Source: an uncultured Clostridia bacterium (lineage in GTDB: Bacteria > Bacillota > Clostridia > Oscillospirales > Acutalibacteraceae). From it: DNA of 64,000 nt. The notes beneath the pieces are model-generated. The model was not told the origin of the DNA. It saw only the letters and a list, made by a program, of their open reading frames with translations, and searched no databases. Position 1 is the first letter of the stretch; every line of letters starts with the position of its first letter. Where the stretch lies: contig CANQFC010000003.1 of NCBI GenBank assembly GCA_947598155.1, positions 186,001-250,000 of the forward strand, read 5' to 3'. Both the position numbers and the translations under genes were made by a program. Shown here piece by piece: positions 50,957-59,578 of the stretch.

Positions 50957-52570
50957 ATGTCAGAGCCAAAGTATGTAATCGCCTATGATATAGGCACTAC
51001 GGGTGTTAAAACCTGCGTTTTTTCAATTTCGGATAAAATTGAACTTCTTGCGGCGGCAAGCGAGGGATATAAGCTTTACGTTATGCCGAACGGCGGCGCG
51101 GAGCAGGACCCCGACGAATGGTGGAACGCGATGCGCAACAGCACAAACATCGTTATGAAAAAATCCAAAATCAACAAGGAAAAGATTACCGGAATTTCGT
51201 TCTGCTCTCAAATGCAGGGCGTCGTTTTAGTAGATAAAGACGCAAAGGCCGTTCGCCGGGCGTTCAGCTATATGGATCAGCGCGCGACAAACGAGCTTCG
51301 CGACGGAATGGGCGGCGGAATACAAATTGCGGGCGGAAACGCGGTTAAGGTTGTAAAATCGCTTATGTACACGGGCGCGGCGCCTCTCTCTGTTAAAGAC
51401 CCTATTTGGAAATATAAATGGACGCAAAAAAACGAACCCGAGAACTTTAAAAAGGTTTACAAATGGCTTGACGTAAAAGAATACCTCATCGCGAGGATGA
51501 CGGGCGAGTTTGTTATGACTCATGACTCCGCGTTTTCAACGATGATTTACGATATTAAAAAGAAAACGTGGAGCGAAGAGATGTGCAGAATGCTCGGCGT
51601 AAATATGGAACACCTCGCAAAAATCGTTAAATCGACCGACAAAGTCGGCGAGCTTTCCGAAAAGGCCGCTGAGGAATTAGGGCTTGCCGAGGGTACCGCC
51701 GTGTTCGGCGGCGGCGGAGACGCGTCGCTTATAGGCGTGGGCGCAGGTTCGGTTGAGCTTGGCGACACGCACATTTATCAGGGTACTTCGGGCTGGGTGT
51801 CAACGGTAGTTGACAAATCCATTGTAGACACAAACTCAATGATTGCGGCTATCGTCGGCGCTAAAGACGGCTATTACAATTACTTTGCGGAGCTTGAGAC
51901 GGCCGGCAAGTGCGTTGAATGGGTAAAGGATCACCTGGCGCTGGACGAAATCGACGTTTATTTGGATAAGAGCCACAACCTTAAACGCTCAAAAGGCGAT
52001 ATGGAAACCGTATATACCAATCTTTTTGAGTATATGGCCGCGGTAATAAACGAGGTTCCGGCAGGCTCAAACGGCGTTATTTTTACTCCGTGGCTTCACG
52101 GCAACCGCTGCCCGTTTGAGGACCCGAACGCGAGAGGAATGTTCTTTAATATCAGTCTTGATACGGGAAAATCGGAGATGATTCGCGCCGTTTACGAGGG
52201 CGTTTGTTTCCACCTGCGCTGGTTCCTTGAAACCGAGGACAAGAAAATCAAGACGTCTGACACAATAAGGTTTGTGGGCGGCGGCGCTCTTTCGGACGTA
52301 ACCTGTCAGATTTTGGCGGACTGCACAGGCAGAACCGTTGAAACCGTTGACAGTCCGCAGAACATCGGCGCGGTAGGCGCGGCTATTGTTATTGCGGTCG
52401 GCACCGGAATCATAGACGACATTACGGACGCTAAAAAGTTTATTCCGGCGTCGAAAACCTTTAAGCCGAATTTCGCGCACAAGGCGGTTTACGACCGAAA
52501 CTATAAAGTATATAAAAATCTTTATAAATCAAATAAAGATAACTTTGCCGATTTAAACGGGCAGTCTTAA
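50957..52570 (+). CDS. FGGY-family carbohydrate kinase (xylulokinase-like)
   Basis: FGGY kinases phosphorylate ketoses or polyols such as xylulose, ribulose, erythritol and glycerol. The protein has the phosphate-1 motif AYDIGTTGVKTCVFS, the conserved AEQDPDEWWNAM, the catalytic aspartate in FSYMDQRA and the C-terminal FVGGGALSDVTCQILAD. The length (537) is a little above xylulokinase. The start at 50957 follows AAAGGAG; the TTG at 50939 is inside that site. Next to a split transketolase and a GPH symporter, a ketose or pentulose substrate is plausible. Confidence 0.88.
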   Translation: MSEPKYVIAYDIGTTGVKTCVFSISDKIELLAAASEGYKLYVMPNGGAEQDPDEWWNAMRNSTNIVMKKSKINKEKITGISFCSQMQGVVLVDKDAKAVRRAFSYMDQRATNELRDGMGGGIQIAGGNAVKVVKSLMYTGAAPLSVKDPIWKYKWTQKNEPENFKKVYKWLDVKEYLIARMTGEFVMTHDSAFSTMIYDIKKKTWSEEMCRMLGVNMEHLAKIVKSTDKVGELSEKAAEELGLAEGTAVFGGGGDASLIGVGAGSVELGDTHIYQGTSGWVSTVVDKSIVDTNSMIAAIVGAKDGYYNYFAELETAGKCVEWVKDHLALDEIDVYLDKSHNLKRSKGDMETVYTNLFEYMAAVINEVPAGSNGVIFTPWLHGNRCPFEDPNARGMFFNISLDTGKSEMIRAVYEGVCFHLRWFLETEDKKIKTSDTIRFVGGGALSDVTCQILADCTGRTVETVDSPQNIGAVGAAIVIAVGTGIIDDITDAKKFIPASKTFKPNFAHKAVYDRNYKVYKNLYKSNKDNFADLNGQS

Positions 52571-52579
52571 TTTACATTC

Positions 52580-52705
52580 AATAAGGCGCTTGCCCCGTCA
52601 TTAAACGCATCAAGGGGCGGCCGCGCAAAGGACTCAGGAGGGATAAAACCTCTCCCGATTCCGAAAAGGCCCCGCCGCTTACAAAGGCGGGGGCAGTTTA
52701 CCGGA
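52580..52705 (+). repeat. Dispersed intergenic repeat, copy D
   Basis: Starts with AATAAGGCGCTTGCCCCGTC, contains CTCCCGATTCCGAAAAGG matching copy A, and ends with the diverged TTTACCGGAGTTTA. A GCGG(T)GAAAATCCGCC hairpin follows at about 52710-52731. The 219-base gap holds no gene. Confidence 0.65.
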
Positions 52706-52789
52706 GTTTAACGGCGGTGAAAATCCGCCGTTGTTCGTTTTAAAATAAAGGGAAAGGACAGTACGGAAAGCCGTACTGCGGGGCTACAT

Positions 52790-54457
52790 ATGAAAATTGG
52801 GGAAATTATGGCGAAAGCAAAGGGCGCTCCCGCTTATATTAAGCGTTATTGGAAAACTCCAAACGAAGGCGAGTACCTTTCGCTTTCGGAAATGACTGCA
52901 TACACTCTGACGCAGGCGGGAACATACATCTTTATGACGTTTTCCTCTATAATGACCTTTGCGGCAACTTACTTTACGGGGTCAATAATGGGGATTTCAA
53001 ATCTTGACTTTACCATAATCGGCATTATGGGTACGGTAATAGGATATATTTTTATATTTTTTAACCCGATAGGCGTTTTGCTGTATGAAAACCACGGGCG
53101 TCTCACGCCGAAAATGAAACTTTTCGCGCATATCGCGTATTCGGCGCAGATAATCATAGGTATATGCTGTTATTTTATTCCGTCGCAGGGATTTGAATTT
53201 ATTATCAAAGGTTTTCCGCAGTTAGTCGGAAACAATTTGCTGATTGCAGGTATCACAAACTATATAAACTGGGCTATAAGACGAGCTTTCAGCGCAAAAT
53301 ACGGCCGTATGAAACCGTTTATTATAATTTGCTCAATTCCGTCTGCAATAATGATGTCGGTTATTCCGTATATTCCGTTTACGGAAATGAGCTATACAAA
53401 AAGGCTGATAATTTTAAATTTTGCATTTTCGCTTTTGAATTATTTTGTTCAGCAATGGATAAACGTTACGGGTATAGTTGCTTTTATGACGCCAAATTCC
53501 CAGGAGCGCCAGAGGCTTTATTCAATAGTGCCGATTATTACGGGGTTTTTCCCGTCGATAATCAACCTGTTCCTGCCTATGCTCATTTCAATTACAGGCG
53601 GCTATCTCAACATTAAAACTTATAAGGTATTCGTTCCTATTTTCGCTTTTCTCGGCGCATTCGCCTCGCTTGCGGCTATAAAGTGCAAGGAAAGGGTCAT
53701 TGAAGAGCCGATTGAAAAAAGGGCAAAGGTCACGTTTTTTAAGGGCGCAAAAAACGTGTTGAAAAACAAGTATTTTTGGATAATCAATATTTCAAATGTG
53801 CTCGGGCAGTACCAGTGGCTTATAAGCAATTTGCTCGGGTGGTGGTTTATCTATTCACTGCGAATGGAATGGTTTATGGGCGTGGCGTCCAACATAGTTG
53901 TGGTGGGAATGACGCTCGGCAACCTTGTTTGCCCCATAATGACCAGAAAATTTGAAAAGAAAAATATTTTGATTGTTTCAAGGGCGCTTATTGTTTTAAT
54001 GACCTTGGGAATTGTGCTCGCGGTAAAAATCGGAAACATTTATGTATTCCTTATAGCTCTTGCGCTGAGAAATTCCATTACGCCTGTTGTTGACGGCGTA
54101 AATTCGGGATTCGGCGCGGACGTGCAGATTTACCATCAGTGGAAATACGGTGAGCGAGCGGACTCAATGTCCGGACTGTTCACTTGGTTCTTAAACCCCG
54201 TGACTATGGCTTTAAGCTATGTTGTTCCGTATCTTTTAAAAATTTCGGGCTTTACGTCCGACTGGGACGTTCTCTACGACTCGGCAATTTTAACAAAGGT
54301 ATTTTCAATATACGCATGGGCGACGATAGCCTCGTTGGTGCTTTGCACAATACCGTTTTTCTTTTACGACCTTACAAAAGAAAAATATGAGATGTGCGTT
54401 TCACAGCTTCAGGAAAGGCTTGAAGAATCCGAAAAAGCGGAGGAGACGGCGGTATGA
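52790..54457 (+). CDS. GPH/MFS-type sugar symporter-like protein, second copy
   Basis: This 555-residue membrane protein has about twelve hydrophobic segments and the general plan of GPH symporters, though the DGRxPSKxGKFRP loop is replaced by a diverged ARRAFSAKYGRMKPF. The C-terminal tail is polar and coiled-coil-like (SQLQERLEESEKAEE). The start may be 52790 or the ATG at 52808, which has GGGGA five bases upstream. It is followed with overlap by a lipoprotein gene and preceded by a sugar kinase, so import of the kinase substrate is likely. Confidence 0.8.
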   Translation: MKIGEIMAKAKGAPAYIKRYWKTPNEGEYLSLSEMTAYTLTQAGTYIFMTFSSIMTFAATYFTGSIMGISNLDFTIIGIMGTVIGYIFIFFNPIGVLLYENHGRLTPKMKLFAHIAYSAQIIIGICCYFIPSQGFEFIIKGFPQLVGNNLLIAGITNYINWAIRRAFSAKYGRMKPFIIICSIPSAIMMSVIPYIPFTEMSYTKRLIILNFAFSLLNYFVQQWINVTGIVAFMTPNSQERQRLYSIVPIITGFFPSIINLFLPMLISITGGYLNIKTYKVFVPIFAFLGAFASLAAIKCKERVIEEPIEKRAKVTFFKGAKNVLKNKYFWIINISNVLGQYQWLISNLLGWWFIYSLRMEWFMGVASNIVVVGMTLGNLVCPIMTRKFEKKNILIVSRALIVLMTLGIVLAVKIGNIYVFLIALALRNSITPVVDGVNSGFGADVQIYHQWKYGERADSMSGLFTWFLNPVTMALSYVVPYLLKISGFTSDWDVLYDSAILTKVFSIYAWATIASLVLCTIPFFFYDLTKEKYEMCVSQLQERLEESEKAEETAV

Positions 54458-55308
54458 AAAAGAAAACAGCGTTATTTTTAGCTATCCTTATTGCGGTTTC
54501 GGTTTTGTTCGGCGGTTGCGGCGAAGAGCTCGGGCTCGGTAACTCGGAGGTCAAAATCAAGGTTGAGGACGGAAAAGCCGTTGTAACGGAGCTTCCGAAC
54601 AAGTCGGGAATAACCGAAATCACCATTCCCGATGTGTATGAAGACGCGCCAATAACCGAAATAGCGGATTTCGCGGGCTGCAACCTTGAAAACGCGGAAA
54701 AAATCAACATAGGCAAAAATGTTGAAAAAATCGGCGTTTGGGCATTTGAAAACGACCAAAATCTGAAAGAATTTTCAGTAGACCCCGAAAATAAGTATTT
54801 TTGCTCGGTTGACGGGGTGCTTTTCACGAAAAATATGAAAGAGCTTTTGTTTTATCCGCTTGCGAAGGGCGTTCAGACGGTTGAAATTAAAAATGCCGAC
54901 GGTAAACCGGAAAAAGTAAAGAGAATTACATATTCCGTTCCGGACGGGGTGGAAAAAATCAGGACAAAGGCGTTTTACAAATGCGGCAGTCTTTATTCAA
55001 TTACGCTTCCCGAAACGCTTAAATCCATTGAGGAAAAAGCGTTTTTCAGATGCTCCTCTCTTGAGGAAATAAACCTCCCCGACGGAGTTACGAATATAGA
55101 TATGGACGCTTTCGGCTATTGCACCGCGCTGAAAAGCATCACAGTTCCAAAGTCCGTTTCGTCTATCGGAGATTACGCGTTCTATAACTGCACGTCGCTT
55201 CACAGCATAACAATGAAATGCAAAAAAGACAGCGTTTCCTTGGGTCAAAAATGGCAGCCGACGGATAACGGCATTGAAATCAAAGAAGTCAACATATTAT
55301 GGGAATAA
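54454..55308 (+). CDS. Lipoprotein with BspA-type leucine-rich repeats
   Basis: The signal peptide ends in the lipobox FGGC (Cys about 22), so the protein is anchored at the outside of the membrane. It contains four or five LRR_5 (BspA-like) repeats, for example YKCGSLYSITLPETLKSIEEKAF and YCTALKSITVPKSVSSIGDYAF. Such repeats mediate binding to proteins or glycans. It overlaps the symporter stop codon by four bases, suggesting co-expression and perhaps a role in substrate capture, which is unusual for this fold. Confidence 0.85.
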   Translation: MKKKTALFLAILIAVSVLFGGCGEELGLGNSEVKIKVEDGKAVVTELPNKSGITEITIPDVYEDAPITEIADFAGCNLENAEKINIGKNVEKIGVWAFENDQNLKEFSVDPENKYFCSVDGVLFTKNMKELLFYPLAKGVQTVEIKNADGKPEKVKRITYSVPDGVEKIRTKAFYKCGSLYSITLPETLKSIEEKAFFRCSSLEEINLPDGVTNIDMDAFGYCTALKSITVPKSVSSIGDYAFYNCTSLHSITMKCKKDSVSLGQKWQPTDNGIEIKEVNILWE

Positions 55309-55430
55309 AATTCGCATATGCCGAAAAAACGGCAGTAATTTTACGAACGCTTAAAAGGCTTTCCAAATGAGCCGAAATCGCAAAAAAAAACGCACAAAAA
55401 ATTACACAGACCTGTAAATAACGGACAATA

Positions 55431-55476
55431 AAACCCCTTTACGGCAGAACAAAAATCCGCCGCAGAGGGGTTTTTT
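55431..55476 (+). terminator. Rho-independent terminator after the lipoprotein gene
   Basis: AACCCCT...CGGC pairs with GCCG...AGGGGTT, followed by TTTTTT at 55471-55476. The remainder of the 366-base gap (55309-55674) has no gene. Confidence 0.8.
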
Positions 55477-55538
55477 CCGTCAAACTAACGAAGTTTTGCA
55501 TAAAACACGCCGTAGTTTTTGTTTTTAAATAATAAAAC

Positions 55539-55567
55539 TTGACATTATGCAGATTTTTTATTAAAAT
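55539..55567 (+). promoter_or_regulatory. rny promoter
   Basis: TTGACA (55539-55544), 17 bases, TAAAAT (55562-55567), about 107 bases ahead of rny. The rny start has a TAGGAGG site. Confidence 0.85.
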
Positions 55568-55674
55568 ATAAAAGATAGTGGAAGAGAAGCGTTCTATTTC
55601 CGTTATTGTTATAATTTCAATACATTTTTTCCGATATATTTGAAATTAAATACTACTTAGGAGGTACGGCAATA

Positions 55675-57228
55675 ATGAATCCCGTAATATTCATTATAGC
55701 TGTCGTAGCCTCTGCCATTGTGTTTGGAGCGTTAGGTTTTGTTTTAGGCGGCCTTTACCGAAAAAAAGTCGCCGAGGCTAAAATCGGCTCCGCCAACGAA
55801 GAAGCGTTAAGAATTGTTAATCAGGCTGTTCAGACTGCCGAGAGCAAGAAAAAAGAATCTATTCTTGAAGCTAAAGACGAGATACACAAGTTAAGAAGCG
55901 AAGCCGACAGGGAAATTCGCGAAAGACGTGCAGAGGTTCAAAGACAGGAAAAACGAATCGATCAAAAAGAAGAATCACTTGACAAAAGGGCCGAAAATAT
56001 TGAGAAAAAAGAAGAGGCTCTTGCCGAAAAGCACAAGGACGCCGACCGAAAGGCGGAAGAGCTTGAAAAGCTTAAAAAAGGCCAGCTTGAAATCCTTGAA
56101 AGAATAAGCGGCTACACAAAGGACCAGGCAAAGGAATATCTTCTCAAAGAAATGGAAGACTCGCTCATCCATGAAAAAGCCGTTAAGGTTATGGAGTATG
56201 AGCAGAAAACCCGTGATGAGAGCGAGGCAATCGCCCGTGAAATCATTACAACCGCAATTCAGCGCTGCGCCGCAGACCATGCGGCGGAAGCTACCGTTTC
56301 GGTTGTCGCTCTTCCCAATGATGAGATGAAGGGCAGAATAATCGGCCGAGAGGGCAGAAATATCCGCACGCTTGAGCAGATTACAGGCGTTGACCTTATT
56401 ATTGACGACACGCCGGAGACGATAACGGTTTCAAGCTTTGACCCTGTCCGCCGTGAAATTGCAAGGCTTACGATTGAAAAACTTATTCAGGACGGCAGAA
56501 TCCACCCGACCAGAATTGAAGAAATGTACGCAAAGGCGACCCGTGAGGTTGAAATGACAATTAAGCAGACGGGCGACCGCGCCGCTATTGAAGCAGGCGT
56601 AAACAATATTGACCCTGAGCTTAAAAAGCTTCTCGGCAAGCTTCGTTACCGCACAAGCTACGGGCAGAACGTACTCAATCATTCGCTGGAGGTTTCTTAT
56701 CTTGCGGGGCTTATGGCGGCGGAGCTGGGCGCCGACGTTAAAACAGCTAAACGCGCGGGTCTTCTGCACGATATAGGCAAGGCACTTGACCACGAATTTG
56801 AGGGAACGCATATTGAACTTGGCGTTGAATACGCTAAAAAGCATAAAGAGAGCGACGCGGTCGTTCACGCTATTGCCGCTCATCACGGCGACATAGAGGC
56901 GCAGACGGTAGTTGCGGTTCTTGTTCAGGCGGCCGACGCAATTTCGGCGGCAAGGCCGGGCGCACGCCGTGAAAACATTGAGAATTACATAAAGCGACTT
57001 GAAAAGCTGGAGGAAATTGCCTCCTCGTTTGACGGCGTTGAAAAATCATTTGCGATTCAGGCAGGCAGAGAGATAAGAATTATGGTTGACCCTGTTGAGA
57101 TAAATGATGAAAAAATGGTTCTTGTTGCCCGTGATATAGCTAAGAAGATTGAAGAAGAGCTTGAATATCCGGGTCAGATTAAGGTTAATATTGTCCGTGA
57201 AAGCAGAGCGGTAGATTTTGCAAAATGA
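55675..57228 (+). CDS. rny: Ribonuclease Y
   Basis: RNase Y is the membrane-bound endonuclease that starts mRNA decay in many Firmicutes. The 517 residues show an N-terminal transmembrane helix (about 3-27), a long coiled coil (about 40-160), a KH domain with [15 protein letters not shown], and an HD domain with the metal-binding [14 protein letters not shown] and [10 protein letters not shown]. Length and domain order match the family. Confidence 0.97.
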   Translation: MNPVIFIIAVVASAIVFGALGFVLGGLYRKKVAEAKIGSANEEALRIVNQAVQTAESKKKESILEAKDEIHKLRSEADREIRERRAEVQRQEKRIDQKEESLDKRAENIEKKEEALAEKHKDADRKAEELEKLKKGQLEILERISGYTKDQAKEYLLKEMEDSLIHEKAVKVMEYEQKTRDESEAIAREIITTAIQRCAADHAAEATVSVVALPNDEMKGRIIGREGRNIRTLEQITGVDLIIDDTPETITVSSFDPVRREIARLTIEKLIQDGRIHPTRIEEMYAKATREVEMTIKQTGDRAAIEAGVNNIDPELKKLLGKLRYRTSYGQNVLNHSLEVSYLAGLMAAELGADVKTAKRAGLLHDIGKALDHEFEGTHIELGVEYAKKHKESDAVVHAIAAHHGDIEAQTVVAVLVQAADAISAARPGARRENIENYIKRLEKLEEIASSFDGVEKSFAIQAGREIRIMVDPVEINDEKMVLVARDIAKKIEEELEYPGQIKVNIVRESRAVDFAK

Positions 57229-57235
57229 TACAAAG

Positions 57236-57259
57236 GCCCCGATTGGTTTAAATCGGGGC
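57236..57259 (+). repeat. Hairpin between rny and ymdB
   Basis: GCCCCGAT (57236-57243) and ATCGGGGC (57252-57259). With no T run it is more likely an mRNA processing or stabilising element than a full terminator. Confidence 0.6.
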
Positions 57260-57288
57260 TGAAATTTAGATATAGAAACGGTGCTTAA

Positions 57289-58074
57289 ATGGTTGATACT
57301 GTTAAAATTCTTTGCATAGGAGACGTTGTCAGAAATCCCGGGTGCGATTTTTTAATGCGGACCCTTCCGAAGTACAAAAAAGAGAATAATATAGACGTTT
57401 GCATAGTTAACGGCGAAAATTCCGCTAACGGCGACGGAATGCTTAAAATGTCCTGCGAAAATATTTTTGCCGCAGGCGCAGATTTTATCACAGGCGGTGA
57501 CCACTCCCTTCGCCGCCGTGAATTTTACGAGTATCTTGACTCCTCACAATCGGTTATCCGTCCCGCAAATTACGGCGAGGGCGCGCCCGGCAGGGGATTC
57601 GGAATAATTGATAAGGGCGCCTATAAGGTGGGCGTTGTAAATTTGCTCGGCACAGTGTGGACCGGCGGCTTTCAAAGCCCGTTTAATATAATTGACGGTA
57701 TTTGCGGCGAGCTGAAAAAGGAGACAGACATAATAATTGTTGATTTCCACGCGGAGGCCACAAGCGAGAAAAAAGCGTTCGGGTACTTTGCGGACGGTAA
57801 AGTTTCAGCCGTATTCGGCACGCATACGCATATTCAGACCGCGGACGCCGCCGTTCTTAAGGGCGGTACGGGCTACATTACCGACGTAGGTATGACAGGC
57901 CCCGAGGAATCGGTTATCGGAATAAAGAAAGAAATAATTATAAGGAAGTTTTGCACAGGGTTTACGGAGAAGTTTGAACCTGCCGACTCGCCTTGCTTTT
58001 TTCAAGGGTGCGTTTTTACGGTTGACCGCAATAGCGGCAGATGTTTGGACGCGCAGGCAGTAACCGTGAGGTAA
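57289..58074 (+). CDS. ymdB: YmdB-like metallophosphoesterase (TIGR00282)
   Basis: YmdB is a metal-dependent phosphodiesterase (active on 2',3'-cyclic nucleotides in Bacillus) that influences biofilm and motility decisions and sits next to rny in many Firmicutes. The motifs ILCIGDVVRNPG, VNGENSANGDG, TGGDHSLRR, VDFHAEATSEK and FGTHTHIQTAD give the two-metal site. The 261-residue length is normal. Confidence 0.93.
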   Translation: MVDTVKILCIGDVVRNPGCDFLMRTLPKYKKENNIDVCIVNGENSANGDGMLKMSCENIFAAGADFITGGDHSLRRREFYEYLDSSQSVIRPANYGEGAPGRGFGIIDKGAYKVGVVNLLGTVWTGGFQSPFNIIDGICGELKKETDIIIVDFHAEATSEKKAFGYFADGKVSAVFGTHTHIQTADAAVLKGGTGYITDVGMTGPEESVIGIKKEIIIRKFCTGFTEKFEPADSPCFFQGCVFTVDRNSGRCLDAQAVTVR

Positions 58075-58078
58075 AAGT

Positions 58079-59578
58079 ATGAAAAAAACGCTTAAAATTT
58101 TATCTCTTTTTCTTGCTGTCACACTGCTTTTCAGCTCGTGCCAAAAAGGCTCCGGGCAAAAAGAGGACAGCACAGAGCGGGAAATTCCGCAAAGCGAAAA
58201 TACCGAGCGGCAGGAGCAAAACGGCGAACTGCGCCTGCCGTACAATAACGCCGACGGAATAAATCCCTTTTTTGCAAAAAGCTATGAAAATCTTTATCTT
58301 GCAAGGCTCCTGTATTTTTCTCTATTCTCCGTTACATCTTCTTATGAGGCGGAGCCTTTAATTGCGGATTCGATAAGCGTCAGCGGCAAAAATTCGACCG
58401 TCAAAATAAAAAGCGGTCTGGTATGCCGCGGCTCAACGGCTATAACGCCTGCCGATGTGGTTTACTCATTCAACAAGGCGAAAACATCTTACGCTTACGG
58501 CGAATCCCTTAAAAGTATTGAATCCGCCGCCGTTTCGGGGAACAGCGTGGTATTTACGTCCGCCTTTGCCGACAGCAGGACGGCTCTAAAGCTGACGTTT
58601 CCGATAGTTAAAGAGAACACGGCGGAGCTACAAACGGATATTCCGATAGGTTTCGGTAAATATTATTTTTATGAAAACACGCTTGTCAGCACAAAGGGGG
58701 ACGCTCCAACCGTTTTGCTGACTTCGGTAAATAAGGAGGATACGTCGCTTAACGCTTACAAAATCGGAAACACGGATATTTTTTTCAGCGATTTGGCCGA
58801 CTGTTCATATACTCAGCTCCACGGAAATTTTGTATCCGCCGACCTTAACAATATGGTGTATTTGGGCTTTAACGAGGCAATGGGCGGGCTCAGCAAAAAT
58901 ATCCGTTCCGCTGTGGCGGTGATTTTAAATTCACAGGATATTGCGCAGGAATGCTATCAGGGGCACGCAATACCGTGCAAAATGCCCTGCAACCCAAATT
59001 CGGCGCTGTATAAGGCAAACAACGCAAATCAGCCTGCGCTTGACGGCGACGTTCAAAAGGGAGCCGATATAATTGACAGGTGCGCCTTTACAAGATATGC
59101 AGGCAAAGCGCTCACAAACGGCGCGTTTACGCTGTCGTTTTCACTTATAGTAAATGCGGATAACAAATACCGCGTCGCCGCCGCTTACGCTGTGGCCGAC
59201 GCGCTGAACAATTCGGGATTTTACATTGAGGTAACGCCTCTCTCATTTGAGGATTACAGCGAGAGAATATCGTCAGGCAATTACAATATGTATATAGGTG
59301 AAACAAAGCTCGATTTTTCTATGGATTTGTCGCAGTTTTTTACCGAGGACGGTTCGCTTTCAAAGGGTCTTGCTCAGGAGAAAACGGCGCAAAGCTATTT
59401 TGATATGCGTTCGGGTAAAATATCTTATGAGGATTTTTACAGAGTGTTTGTAGAGTATCACCCGTTTGTGCCGTTGGTTTTCAGGACGGGGGCAGTTTTC
59501 AGCACAGACAATTTCAACGGGGATTTTTCGCATTTTCCGTATGACTTGTTAGAGGTCAATTATGAACTTTTCAGCTGA
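58079..59578 (+). CDS. Family 5 extracellular solute-binding lipoprotein
   Basis: This 499-residue protein has a lipoprotein signal (SLFLAVTLLFSSC, Cys about 21) and the family 5 (DppA/OppA) fold, recognised by PADVVYSFNKAK near residue 120 and FSLIVNADNKYRVAAAYAVADALNNSG in the second lobe. Such proteins bind peptides, nickel or other solutes for an ABC transporter. No permease or ATPase genes are adjacent, and it overlaps recG, so its partner is elsewhere or it acts as a free receptor. Confidence 0.85.
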   Translation: MKKTLKILSLFLAVTLLFSSCQKGSGQKEDSTEREIPQSENTERQEQNGELRLPYNNADGINPFFAKSYENLYLARLLYFSLFSVTSSYEAEPLIADSISVSGKNSTVKIKSGLVCRGSTAITPADVVYSFNKAKTSYAYGESLKSIESAAVSGNSVVFTSAFADSRTALKLTFPIVKENTAELQTDIPIGFGKYYFYENTLVSTKGDAPTVLLTSVNKEDTSLNAYKIGNTDIFFSDLADCSYTQLHGNFVSADLNNMVYLGFNEAMGGLSKNIRSAVAVILNSQDIAQECYQGHAIPCKMPCNPNSALYKANNANQPALDGDVQKGADIIDRCAFTRYAGKALTNGAFTLSFSLIVNADNKYRVAAAYAVADALNNSGFYIEVTPLSFEDYSERISSGNYNMYIGETKLDFSMDLSQFFTEDGSLSKGLAQEKTAQSYFDMRSGKISYEDFYRVFVEYHPFVPLVFRTGAVFSTDNFNGDFSHFPYDLLEVNYELFS

